From Protea cynaroides (taxonomy: Eukaryota; Streptophyta; Magnoliopsida; Proteales; Proteaceae): DNA of 64,000 nt. A model generated the notes under the pieces. It did not search any database and was not told the origin of the DNA. It saw only the letters and a list, made by a program, of their open reading frames with translations. Shown piece after piece: positions 22,171-33,939 of the stretch (positions within the stretch are counted from its first letter, which is position 1; every line of letters starts with the position of its first letter). The stretch spans positions 72,453,412 through 72,517,411 of the forward strand of contig CM053269.1 in the NCBI GenBank assembly GCA_028583415.1, given 5' to 3'. The translations under genes and the position numbers were made by a program.

Positions 22171-23480
22171 GGCCAAAACTTTTCTAATCTAGCAAAGTAG
22201 TGTTATCATCGAAAATTGATTGGATTCTTGATTAAGACACCTGTCATAGAAAAAAGAAAGACAAGAGAGTTGGGTAGGTTGGATACTACCTGTGGGTCAC
22301 TCCGATGTCAAAGTTAGCTTAAGGGTGATAAGCAGATGAACTAGAGTAAAAAAGGTCGAGTTCAAAGTAGAGAAGGGGCTGGAAGTGAATTCAGCAGTAT
22401 AACTTTAGGATAGCAAAAGTTTGGTCCGTTAACCTTTGTGATAGGGGGTATTTATTGAACATAGAATGGTCTTAAATTACAAGACATCTCCTTGCGGTTG
22501 CATGGATCTCAGGACTCATTTTGAGATCCTTAGGGAGTAGTCATTGTGGGAGAACCTTTGGGCACCTGGACTTCGAGATTGGAGGGTCATGCTTGTATGG
22601 GAAAGCTTTGTAACCATCTGACGTAGGTTCTAGGGCTGGTTTAACGATAATCGCCCTAGGACCCTTTGTAACATGATAGAATCCATCTCAACTCCCTACG
22701 AGAAGCTGACACATGTAGCTAACCACCATTAGTGGGTTACCCCTCACTTATCTGAACTTACTTAACTCCAGCATGTCTGTAATTGCTTGAGGGCACGAAA
22801 ATGTGCTTGATCTGATGACTAGGATGGAGACACGTGTCCACGAGAATGATCAATCCCTGTGGTGATACATGCTCTTCGCTAATTGGCCGTTTTTTGCATG
22901 ACCCTAACAAGTAGAGATTATTTATAGATTGACACCATGTTTTGCCATGTGGAAAGGTGATACGGAAATCTTTACATTATGGATATCTACAAAATGGTCT
23001 AACTTGGCCACATCAAATTTCATACTTAGATTCAAGTATTCAACTATATAACCTCCCACATAATGACATATTCCCTAGTATTTTCAGCTGTTAATTTTTT
23101 TTTTAAAGGAGGTTTCATTTTGCACTGGATTTTCTATACCTTATTTTATTGTTCGACGAACTTTGTTTTAGTTTAAACTAGACACATGAGCAAGGGATCT
23201 TCTGGCCCACCCATTTAAATTTTTTTTTAGCTTTATCCAATATCTCATGTGGCAACTCTTTGGTGATTATAGTGAATTAAATGACTGAACCCAGAATGAG
23301 ATTGAAGATATCCTCTTCATCATTGGTGATGAAAATTTTGGTTCAAAATTCAACGCCCTATATACAAGGGAAAAAATTAGATAAAATTGTCCATCTTCTC
23401 TTTTTCTTTTTCTTTATATATATATATAAAATGCATAAATAAATCAACATTAAACGTTTTGTTTTGCTAATGACCACAAC
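21575..23480. other. Intergenic region with (TA)n and an NPF gene remnant
   Basis: Contains a (TA)n microsatellite of about 60 bp at 22,109-22,168. At 23,262-23,310 the words TTGGTGATTATAGT and GAACCCAGAATGAGATTG match the end of the NPF pseudogene at 32,974-33,020, so a scrap of a second, tandem NPF copy lies here. No intact gene. Confidence 0.5.
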
Positions 23481-24698
23481 TTTGTGAAGTTGTTGAGGCA
23501 TGTGAGAGGTTTACGTCAATGGGAATGGCAGTCAACCTTACCTTGTAACTTATTCAACTGGGAAGTTGCATTTTCCTAGTACAACTGCCGCCAACATCGA
23601 TACAAACTTTTTTGGTACAGCATATCTCTTATCTTTGTTTGGAGGTTTCATCGCAGATACTTACTTAGGCCACTATTGGACAATTTCCATTTCCACACTG
23701 ACCGAAGCACTGGTAAGTCGAAAATAGCAAAGAAGATAGTGTTGGCTTGTCAAATGAGTTTGTGGGCTATTCCTTAGAGCCTCATGTCTTATATGGGTAT
23801 TTCGGTAAAATGCTCATGTATAAGTTTCATTATGAATATATAGTGATGTCTTCTATGTGACAGGACGAGTAATCCTATTCTCCATTGATAATGAAACAAT
23901 TATCATCTCATTATAGACATAGCAAGAAATCTTGCCGAACCACATTAATCTTTATGTTGTGTGATTGTTTATTTCTATTTTGTTTTACTTTTCTGTATCG
24001 TGATTAAGGTTCGAATTATACATTATGATGGTTGCTGGGTATTGCCTTTTTAACAATCTCAACCATAGTGCTAAGCCTATCCTCATCGGCTTGCAATAAC
24101 GGAAGTACATGCATACAAGCCAATGGATTATAAGTTGGAGTTCTAAATGCTGCTCTATACATAATGGCTGTGGGACAGGGTAGAATTAAAGCTTGTGTAT
24201 CAGGATTTGAAACTGATCAATTTGACGACAAAGATGAGAAGGAAAAATCTACGATGGATTACTTTTTCAGTAGATTTTATTTCGTCATCAGTATTGGAAC
24301 TTTTCTTAGTGTCACAGTGGAAATCTACATCCAAGACTATGTCAGTTTTACCTGGGGATACGGGGTTTGCTATTTCTTTTTTGTTTTGGATTGATGGTAT
24401 ATTGGTCATGGACTAAAGAATATAGGCACAAAAAATGGATGGGAAGCCCCATTGTTCAAATTCTACAGGTTTTGGCAGCTACTCTAGGAAAGAGGAAGTT
24501 CAAATCTCCAAGCATTGATACCTTATATGAGGAAACTACTGAGGCTGCAAGAATACATCACACAGATCAACTTCAATAAGTAGTAAACACTTGGAGAAGT
24601 GGCTCGGGGTTTAGTCCCACAACCACTACCAAATAATCTAACTACAACCCCTTTATATACTTGGAGTCCCACCACCTACTAGTCCATGTGCATTTGCA

Positions 24699-24842
24699 GG
24701 GTGGCTCACCTGCACTTACGTGCATCCTCTACATGATCCATCTCCATCCACGTGGACCCACTTTTGGAATATGGGTCCCACCCTGCATGGACATAGATGG
24801 GGTCATGTATAGGATGCACATTAATGCAGGTGAGCCATGCCC
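24699..24842. mobile_element. Stem-loop MITE, 144 bp, in NPF intron
   Basis: GGGTGGCTCACCTGCA at the left end pairs with TGCAGGTGAGCCATGCCC at the right end, and inner blocks (GTGCATCCTCTACATGA and TCATGTATAGGATGCAC) also pair, so almost the entire element forms a hairpin. No clear target duplication. It lies between two exon remnants of the NPF pseudogene. Confidence 0.65.
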
Positions 24843-25250
24843 ATTTTTATGATTACACAAACATTGACATTCAATTTTTTTTTTGTACACAGTTGGTTGG
24901 ACAAGGCTGTAATCATAGACAAAGACGACTATCAGACTAATGGCTCTATAATTCGAAACCCTTGGAAACTATGTCCACTCACAAAAGTAGAAGAGGTGAA
25001 AATGGTGGTTAGACTACTGCCAATTTGGGCCTCCACCATCTTTTCTTGGACCATACATGCACAGTTGCTCACCTTCTCTATGGAGCAAGCTTCAACCATG
25101 GAGAGATCAATAGGGAGCTTTCAAATTCCAAAGGCTCATTCAATACCTTATATATTTCCTGCATATTCATCTTCTGCTTTCTATGTTCGGATGATCATTC
25201 GCTTGATGAAGAAATGGAAAGGGAAACATGGTACGCAGGTGTGAAAGATC

Positions 25251-25979
25251 ATTAGGAGATTAAGAGGATATTTATGACAATGAAATCTCTTGAGTAAGAT
25301 TTCAATTCTTAAAAGATTGACTAACAAATAGTATTCAACCCCCTTTATAAACCTGGCAATCCACAGCCTACCAATTCAAACTTCTGAAGTGGAAATTTTA
25401 CATGGTGTCAAAGCGGATTTTCACCGTCTGTAGTACATTCTATTGATTGATGCAATAGGGCAATGTAGGGCTGGGATTTTTAAAACCTCAACCCAAGCTT
25501 GAGTCCCCTTAGGTGGGCCTAGACCCAACCTAGCCCTGATTCAGGGCCTGAAAAATTCAACCCTAACCCACCGTCAAGACTGGGTTGGGTTGACCCTAAC
25601 CAGGAGAAAGCGAAGGGAGATGCAGGGCTGGCCAAGGCCGAGGATAAGAAGAAATAACATGAGGAAGAAGATAGGGTTGGGAAAAAGAAGGAAGAAGAAG
25701 ACAGAGCTAGACGGGTTCAGTTCAAGGCTTTAACCCTGGCTTGGCCCAACCCTAACTTAAAGCTAAAAATTCCAACCCTAACCCACCCTCAAGGCCAAGG
25801 TATTTTAGCCCAGGCCCTATTTGGGCTCAGGGTGGATTAGGGCCGACAAGGCCAAACTTGTACCCTTAGCACATATTGCTATACGTGCGGAGAGTGTTGG
25901 AAGTTTACTCCCGCACCAACTAACAAATTGTCTATAACCCCCTTGTAAATCTGGGAGTCCCTCCATCTACCAGTTTGAA
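25251..25979. other. Unassigned DNA between NPF exon remnant and copia element
   Basis: Contains repeated CCTAACCCA and GGGCCTAGG-like words at 25,490-25,860 and two similar blocks (CCCCCTTTATAAACCTGGCA near 25,350 and CCCCCTTGTAAATCTGGGAG near 25,938), suggesting an older insertion. No reading frame supported. Confidence 0.35.
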
Positions 25980-25984
25980 CTTTT

Positions 25985-26416
25985 TGTAATGATTTTTAAT
26001 GCAGGTTAGGGTTATTCCCATGGGATTTCCCATGAACCCTAACGAATCCACCACACAGATAACTAGAATACAATGGGCAATAAAAGAGATGATAGAACAC
26101 ATACCATTTGCTGTAGATTGATTTCCGACCGTTTCCTGTGCCTTGAATGCTTCGATTAGGGTCTTCCACAGCCTCGTTGGGATCCCTTTTGCCTCTGTGC
26201 GTATGGGAGCAACAGAGAGATAAAACCAATGGCTGCAGGGACCCTAACCATTGTATTTATAATACAATCCCTAACCCAGAACCATTCCCACAGTGGACCG
26301 GGTTAGTAGTCTCTAACCAGTGACGAACCAGACCTGAACCGGTCAAACCAGTAATTGAACTCCCACTTAACAACTGGTTAGGTAATTGATCAAGCCCACA
26401 CATCAGGAATCTAACA
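25985..26416 (-). repeat. 3' LTR of the copia element, 432 bp
   Basis: Identical to 32,149-32,580 except G at 26,295 where the other has T. In element direction it begins TGTTAGATTCCTGATG and ends CATTACA. It lies on the low-coordinate side because the element is on the minus strand. Confidence 0.93.
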
Positions 26417-26664
26417 ATCTCCCACTTGGGCTAGATTAATTACAAAACCACCGTCGAAAAGTGTGGCCATGGAATCCTATTACATAATAAACCGTCATCA
26501 AACTTTGATCCACTCATCAAGCCTACCAATGTCGAGCAACAGCGGAAAATACTCCAACATATCTGGTGTACTACCTTCTGTCAGCTACATACAAGGGTCT
26601 ACTTAATGATATGAATCGCCTAGAGACATGTATACATGAAAATGTTATTTCATGTGGGTCCAGA

Positions 26665-26965
26665 TCGAATAACCTTCAATCTAATTGCCTTGATAAAACC
26701 TCAGAGGCAATAAACCTTCAAATTGACCGTAGCAAACCGCCACATACCCTTTTGGTCAATATTGTACTAATTGCCTTGATAAAACCTCAGAGACAATAAA
26801 CCTTGATATTGACCGTAGCAAACCGCCACATACCCTTTTGGTCAATATCGTACTTTGGCACACCGCCGTGAACTATGGCTAAATACCGCCCCGTTCATTT
26901 GGCTTAATACCGCCTTGTTCATTTGGCTAAATACCGCCTTGTTCATTTGGCTAAATACCGCCTTT
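26665..26965. repeat. Tandem repeats in copia 3' internal region
   Basis: A unit of about 100 bp (AATTGCCTTGATAAAACCTC, then CAATAAACC, then GACCGTAGCAAACCGCCACA) is present twice at about 26,683-26,775 and 26,768-26,865. Next to it TTCATTTGGCTAAATACCGCC recurs three to four times at about 26,875-26,965. They lie between the RNase H remnant and the 3' LTR. Confidence 0.8.
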
Positions 26966-29900
26966 GTCAATGACATGTCAATGAATATGCAACATAGCAA
27001 TAAATGAATGCTGAAATAAAAATAACCATGGTAATAAATATCCATGCCAAAACTATAGGCAATGTAAATAATCATAATGAAATAAATCATTATCAATGTG
27101 GGAAGAGTCTCCCACTAACCAAGCACATTTAATGAATTAACCATTTCTATATTAAACATACAGTCCCTCGAAGACTCCCCTTGACAAAACCTTCGTCAGA
27201 GAATCTGCAATCAAGATGTTTAACGAATGTGCTCTACCATGATATAAATTCTTTGACCTTTTTCTCTCACCTAAAGAGATTTGAAATCCGATTTCTATTA
27301 TGCTTTGAATTACTAGATTTCACATTATTATTTGAGAACAACACAGCTAAACCGCTGTCACAATACATCTCAATAGGCCTAAGTTAAACTTACAACCTTC
27401 CAGGTCTGAAAGATAACTCTTCAACCAGATATGCTACTTATTAGTTTCACATATAGTTATAAAATTTACCTTATCAAGAGGGTGATGCATGGATAAACTT
27501 CTTTACATTTTTCCTCAAAGGATACATCTACCATCATAACAATAAATCTGAGATGGGATTCATGCCACCAATGCAATCACCAAACACTACATCACAATAG
27601 CCAAGAGTGTCACTAATCTTTGATCCTCTGCAAGTACCGCATGACCTTTATATTCTCGTTGTTTAGTGAGCTATACCAGTATCCAACTAAAAATGTTTCA
27701 ATACACTCTAAACAAAGGCTATGTGAGAATAAATAAAATCTTGAGCATACACCAAGCTCTGTACTTCAGATGCTCTCTTTGAACATCATTTCTTAAACAT
27801 AACTCTGTCAATTTGTCTCATTTACTGATTTAAGCATCTGCAACTTAATTATTATGCTTGTACATTCAATCATTCGAGAACACGAATAACGAATACCCTT
27901 TGAGACAAAATCAGAGTTCCATTTTTCCTGTCACGAGAAAACTCAATGTCAAGTACAAAAGTACTTACTCACACATTCTTCATCTCGAATTTATCAGACA
28001 TTGAAACTATAGTTTCAACAGGTAAACCATGTCACTGCTGATCAGTGATTAACCATCAACATATATGACTAGGAAATGAATCCTCTCCCACTGACCTCTA
28101 TATATATACATATTGATCAATGATAATCTCAACAAAGTTTTAAGAAGATATAATTCTGTCAAACTTCAGGTACCACTACCTGGATGCTTGCTTAATCCAC
28201 ATATTGACTTTATAAGTCTACAAAATAGATTTTCTTTTTCCTTTACCTCAAAACCTTCTAGGTAAAGCCTATAAACACCTTCTTTCAGATTTTCTTTGAT
28301 CAAAACGATCTTTACATCTATCTGATGCAACTCCAAAATAAAATACATAACTAAGACCTCAAAGATTTGAAGTCTATAATTTTCATTCTCTTTGTGTGAT
28401 TTCACTTCGCTACAAGTTTTACTTTGTAGCAATCAATTCTCCCACTGGAATCACACATTTTCTTACATATCCATTTGAGCCTATGAATACACCGCTCATG
28501 ACAAGAGCATAAAATCCCAAATCTCATTGATGTTCATAAATAACGATACATCAATTATGACTGGTAACCATCCAAAAACAATTTCATTATTGACAACTTG
28601 TTTAAAACTATTGGGATCTTTATCTTGTCCAATGCCATAATATCTATTTTTGAGGTATAACTTGTGATGAAATCACAGATCTACAGGTCTATTATATCTC
28701 CTCATTGCCTTATCTAGCTCTGGTATCTTGGCTATGCATCAACCTGAATGAAGATAATTTCAATAATTATCTCATTACACTCTGATAATACGTTTGATAC
28801 CTCAACTAATTGTTCCACAACAATTTACATGTGATTTCATTAAACTTATGTTTCTTGGATGTGACTGCTAACCAATATCATCAATGAATCTTGTTGAATC
28901 CTTCAGACATGAGTGGATATCCCAAAAATGATAACTCAATCTCCTAAAATAATTACTCTCTCACGAGTGTAATGAAAATACGTTACTTTCACAGTTCCAA
29001 TCAAGAAGATAACTTGAACTGAAACCAACTTACATGGCACCCTATTAATACTATAGGCTGCAGAATTGATCACTTTAAATGAGTTAATACACTCTCGAGT
29101 TTTCTTGATCACATCTATTTGTCACTCTTTTGTTATTGAGTCTCATCCACATGATGCTAAGTCATAAGTTTTAGCACTTGTAAACATTTGGCTAAAATCA
29201 TTGGGAGTATATCAATATCACCCAATCTACCTTAACAATTTACATTCTCCTTCAGATCCAACAGTCTTTAATCCTTTAATAAAAATATTTTCCCCTTAAA
29301 CATCCTTACAAGTAAACAAGTCATTAACTTTAGGGGTTTCCAGAATTCTGTTCTTTACAACCTTTTTACTGTCTTTCATTAGATAAGAGTCCTAAATGTC
29401 TATGCTAAGGATAGAATTAGGATATACTGTCTAACTTCTATAGCCAGGTAAACTATAGAGAGTAAATAAAGGTTTTTGCTACTCTTATAGGTTTGGATTA
29501 CTTCTATTACTTAAGTCTCCAATCTCCATTACCTTCTTACTCGAAAGTTTCATTATCCTACTTTTCTTCCAGTTATAACCTTTTCCACATGTTTCTTCTG
29601 AGTTCCTGTATTTTCATAAATTCATTTTTCTTGTCATAAGTTTCTTACTGTTCCTTGAAAATTTGTTTTTCTTTCTATAAGACCCTACATTTCACTTACT
29701 GCATTTGTCAGAGTATGGCTCACACATCATGACATTTGCATTCCTTCCTTTCTCTTTTCTTTAAAATTTCTTTCTTAGTGTAAAGGAAATCAACTCATCT
29801 TCTGTCCATTGGGTTTATGGGTCACCAGGATCTAACTTTGCAGTTCAGGTGAGGAAGTGAAAGTCAAGTGAATCATCTATAATATTCCAATGAGTTACCT

Positions 29901-30360
29901 ACAGAGATTCACATATCTCAGAGCTTATTAGTGATGGCTAATAGCTCTAACCTGTGTTTCCACACACCATTATTCCTCACACACCATTATCATCCTAAAC
30001 CATCAAAACTGGTACAGACAACCTTGAGAATACAACATCTCTCCACCCCATTTTAAAGATCAAAATTTCTTTGGATTTTACTCTGAACATCTATTTCCAA
30101 TGTTCCTTATTTCAATTTTCTTTTACCTGATCTTAGGGATTGAATATTCCTAAAGATCAAAATAGAATCTCCGCTGAGTACTAGGTTAAGCATTCCTAGA
30201 CTAGCTTTCACTTTTCCATGCCAATTCATAGAACTGGCCCGCCATAACAGGCATCATGAGGTGTTTGATCATTATATGTTCTCTAATATGTGTGACATAA
30301 TGCAAACATACACACAAGATAATTTAAACTTACAAAATATATGCAAGTCCATTTCCTTTG

Positions 30361-30560
30361 AAGAGTCAACCGAAACTACACCCTCATCCTTTTGGGACAA
30401 GAGCGCACTGGTCCTCTTACTATCTGTGTAGAGTCAACCGAAACTACACCCTTATCCTTTGGGACAAGAGCGCACCGGTCCTCTTACTATCTCGTGTAGA
30501 GTCAACCGAAACTACACCCTTATCCTTTGGGACAAGAGCGCACCGGTCCTTCTACTATCC
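30361..30560. repeat. Three tandem 69- to 71-bp repeats in the copia gag region
   Basis: The unit AGAGTCAACCGAAACTACAC, then a CATCC/TATCC variant, GGGACAAGAGCGCAC and TCCTCTTACTATC, occurs three times in a row with near identity. Apparent open frames here are produced by the repeat and are not genes. Confidence 0.85.
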
Positions 30561-31379
30561 GTGCATAACCTGCGAAGGGATAATGACTCTCAAAAATTCC
30601 ACCACCTTTGGGTGTATGAAACTCCTAAAGTCAAGATCCTTCATCCATGTGCATGAGTTTACATGATCTTTGACACTGCCACCTTTGGGTGGACAATGCC
30701 GCTCTTCTTCGCTTCCACAAAAGTGAAAATCTTGATAATGTCACATTTAAGCGAGCACTATCCTTCTTTGCTGTGTCTATAAATGCATAAGTTCTGGATT
30801 TGAGCATATCATGATAGAACTGAGCTTGCCACTTTAGTGGTCCCACCTAATTCTTACACAATATGTACAAATCATAATTTGAATAACTGGGACAATGCCA
30901 CTCTTAGGTGAACACTGTCATTCTTTAAAGCATTTACAAACACAGTCGCTTGAATTTGAATACATCATGACAAAACAAGGTATACCACTTTGGTGGAATC
31001 CACCAAGTTCTACCATGATATGAACAAATCCCAAATTGCAGCTCTAGTGGGATATATATAACCATGAATGTTTTCAAAATCAACTTTATAAGTCTAAACA
31101 TTCACATAAACATGCACTTTAGCTCAACAATCATTATGATACAAGAATATTGAGAAAAACCTGCAGAAACACTGCAAATCGAGCTTCAAAAGAGCATTTA
31201 TTTGGAATACTACTATTCTCAATGTATCAAAATATAATAATATCTATTTTAGATTGAAGAGCATTGAAAACCAAGTCCAACGGAACAAACCGGAGGTCAA
31301 TCCGACCTTCCTAGCTCCCACAAATCCAGTTTAAAGTCGGATTGTGAATGCAGTCAAAAAACTGCAAGGCAAACAGGCC

Positions 31380-31950
31380 TTAAAAGTCTGGACCGGTACG
31401 AACCGTAATCTGAACCAAACCGGCGGTCCGACCAGACAAACCGGGCTGACCGGTTCAACCAATGACCATCCGGGTCAAATTTTCCGGGTTTTCGAGTTAA
31501 ATTACAGGGTCAATAATTCGGGTCCAGGGCCGGGTCATCGGGGCACCCGTTTGTGGGTTACGGATTTGGGTGCCGGATCACCCACTCGGGTTCCCTGGTC
31601 GGCCCGGCCTTACGGGTCAGCCTTGGGCTGGTTCTAACTGGCCTGGGCTGGGCCAGGCCTGGGCTAGGTTTGATTGGCCGGGCTGGCTTGGCCTGGGCCT
31701 GGGCCAGCCCTGGCTGATTCTAGTCGGGGCCTGGGGCGCTGGGCTGGGTAGACTCGGCCCGAGTCAACCCAGCGAGAACCCGTTAGGTTTAGCGATCCGG
31801 CGCCGAGTCGACCCGGCGAAGACTCGGCGCCGTCAGAAAATTTTTTTTTTTTTTTTTTTAAATCCAACTGCCGGCGCGTGGCCTTCACGCGAATTTTCAG
31901 GCGGCGCGTGGAGGCGCGTCCGGCTACCGCCGGCGACCAGCTTAGTACCG
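31380..31950. repeat. GC-rich copia leader made of GGGTC/GGGCC words
   Basis: In element direction this is the region just after the primer site, where a leader or gag start is expected. It is built from degenerate GGCCTGGGCTGG and CCGGGTC words plus a T-run at 31,839-31,859, and is far more GC-rich than its surroundings. Related words occur in the copia fragment at 18,480-18,720. Confidence 0.7.
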
Positions 31951-32148
31951 GTCGAATTGTTTTTCTGAGTTCTACAACCCAGTATAGTTTATTTTGAATT
32001 TCAGCGGTCTGAAAAATTTTTGAAGGGTTTTAAACTTTGACAGTTCGTCGAAAAAATTATGGAGAAAAACTCTCCCTTTTTCAATTCAATCAATTCTACC
32101 ATTCCTTACCTACGATCCTAGCTCTGTGTGGGTGGCTCTGATACCAAT

Positions 32149-32580
32149 TGTAATGATTTTTAATGCAGGTTAGGGTTATTCCCATGGGATTTCCCATGAA
32201 CCCTAACGAATCCACCACACAGATAACTAGAATACAATGGGCAATAAAAGAGATGATAGAACACATACCATTTGCTGTAGATTGATTTCCGACCGTTTCC
32301 TGTGCCTTGAATGCTTCGATTAGGGTCTTCCACAGCCTCGTTGGGATCCCTTTTGCCTCTGTGCGTATGGGAGCAACAGAGAGATAAAACCAATGGCTGC
32401 AGGGACCCTAACCATTGTATTTATAATACAATCCCTAACCCAGAACCATTCCCACAGTTGACCGGGTTAGTAGTCTCTAACCAGTGACGAACCAGACCTG
32501 AACCGGTCAAACCAGTAATTGAACTCCCACTTAACAACTGGTTAGGTAATTGATCAAGCCCACACATCAGGAATCTAACA
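32149..32580 (-). repeat. 5' LTR of the copia element, 432 bp
   Basis: Adjacent to the tRNA-Met primer site at 32,134-32,146 with a 2-base gap. A TATA-like TATTTATAAT sequence (plus strand, about 32,419-32,428) could serve the element promoter on the minus strand (ATTATAAATA). Confidence 0.93.
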
Positions 32581-33267
32581 CTTTTGAGATAGAAACTTTA
32601 CTATACAAAACTTATTTTTAATTTTGACCCAAAATATGTCTCTAACCCAATATATGGTTTCACTTTTTTATAGGTTTCTCTCACTTGCAAAGAATATCAA
32701 TTGGTATTGTCTTTTCTATTGCAGCCATGATAATTGCTACATTTGCGGAGACAAAACAGATAAATGTGGCTAACTCTAAGGGTGGAAATCTCACCACTTT
32801 GCCTATTAGCTGCTTCATATTGATCTCGCAATTCTTCCTTATTGGTATGGTAGAGTCATTCATGTATAGCGGACAGCTTGACTTCTTATAACCAAAGCTC
32901 CCAAAGGGATGAAGGCAATGAGCACTATGCTTTTCCTCTCGACTATAGGATTTGGGTTTTATGTTACCAGCTAATTGGTGATCATAGTAAAGTAGGTTAT
33001 TGGAACCCAGAATGGGACTGCATGGTTAACTAGTAACATAAACTATGGGAAATTATACTATTTCTATGCTCTTTTAGCCGTGTTAAGCTTCATAAACTTT
33101 ATATTCTTTGTTCTTTGTGCCATATGGTACGTTAGGACAACAAAAAATGGTGTATAGATAGAGAGCATCATTTCAAATTCAGATGAGGAAGAGAATTATG
33201 CCATGGAGATGGAAAGCACTCTTACAGCTTCAGCAAAAAAAGATCGTGAATGATACCTAAGCAACAG

Positions 33268-33371
33268 ATGGCTTTGGGTTTTTTTCCCCTTTTGATAACT
33301 TGGTTGCCTTTCTCCCCCCCCCGGCTTTGGGTTTTTTTCCCCTTTTGATAACTTGGTTGCCTTTCTCCCCC
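33268..33371. repeat. Recent 52-bp tandem duplication after NPF pseudogene
   Basis: GGCTTTGGGTTTTTTTCCCC followed by TTTTGATAACTTGGTTGCC and a C-run occurs twice with virtually no differences apart from the length of the C-run. Confidence 0.85.
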
Positions 33372-33939
33372 CTATTTGTGGGGGGTTGACATATTACTAG
33401 GCCTTCAATGAATATATTTAGAATAGGAGTTCCTTTTGTAATTGTTCTTACAAATTGGTATCTATAGAAATTTCATTTATTTCTTTTTCTTTTTCAATTT
33501 ATGAGTGTGACATATCTACGGATCTTGAATGGTTCTTTTTAGAATTGGAGTTTCTTTTGTTGTTTGTTTGTTTCAAGGGTGGTGGATGTTGATCCTCATG
33601 TCACTTTGAGTGGTGCACCATCAGGAGTAGCAGAGAAGGCTATTCAAACTCAAAAGTCGAATGGTGTGACATATTTAGATGATGTAATGTGGTGATTATG
33701 GCATCTAATCTTTCTAATGCGATTATTATAAATCCTTTTGAATAACTAATTAGATATGATGATGACCTCGTTCCATATTTTTTGGGGATTATAATGGAAC
33801 ACACCAATTCAGCGACAGTTACAAATTCTTCAATCTTTCATTTCCAATTCAAACTAGGTCAATATTATTATAGTTTTTTATATTTTTCAATCTTTCGGAT
33901 TCTTTGATGGTCTCTCTCTCACTCTCTCTACAAAACAGA

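Larger units (their letters stand above)
25985..32580 (-). mobile_element. Complete Ty1-copia retrotransposon, very young, polymerase dead
   Basis: Two 432-bp LTRs (32,149-32,580 at the 5' end, 25,985-26,416 at the 3' end in element direction) differ at one base (26,295 against 32,459). They have TG/CA ends and a perfect 5-bp target duplication CTTTT (25,980-25,984, 32,581-32,585). The primer site TGGTATCAGAGCC is at 32,134-32,146 and the polypurine tract AGTGGGAGAT at 26,417-26,426, both minus strand. Inside are broken reverse transcriptase (28,166-28,432, QIDVKIVLIKENLKEGVY) and RNase H (about 27,190-27,400, IEMYCDSG). The catalytic YVDD near 28,048 reads YVDG followed by a stop. There is no full gag-pol frame in 5.7 kb. 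It must have moved with enzymes supplied in trans, unless its LTRs were homogenised later. Confidence 0.93.
23481..33254 (+). pseudogene. NPF (NRT1/PTR) transporter pseudogene, split by copia element
   Basis: Exon remnants of a 12-helix proton-coupled nitrate/peptide transporter of the NPF family, closest in motif pattern to the NPF6 group. Recognised pieces are TNFFGTAYLLSLFGGFIADT near 23,610-23,670 (ending at a GTAAGT donor, 23,713), IKACVSGFETDQFDD near 24,190, GSPIVQILQV near 24,440, WLDKAVI near 24,897, EEVKMVVRLLPIWASTIFSW near 24,990-25,050 and RSIGSFQIP near 25,105. After the copia element follow QRISIGIVFSIAAM (32,684), FYMYSGQLDF-type sequence (32,860) and KGMKAMSTMLFLSTI (32,910), then a C-terminus ending near 33,254. 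Frameshifts or stops occur after VNLT (23,540), before GRIKA, around 25,130, after GQLDFL and at TS*LV. The donor after TDQLQ is ATAAGT. It is therefore dead on several counts, not only by the insertion between the last exons. Confidence 0.85.

Noticed and set aside
30358..30666. 102-codon open frame with repeated NYTLILWDKSAPVLLLS
   Set aside because: It translates the three 70-bp tandem repeats of the copia element; the true element strand is minus and the repeat is simply stop-poor.
31570..31968. 132-codon Gly/Trp-rich frame
   Set aside because: It is a translation of the GGCCTGGGCTGG word array in the copia leader, antisense to the element.
32149..32580. Possibility that this and 25,985-26,416 are independent solo LTRs
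   Set aside because: The primer site and polypurine tract flank them on the inner sides, and CTTTT duplications flank only the outer sides, so they belong to one element.
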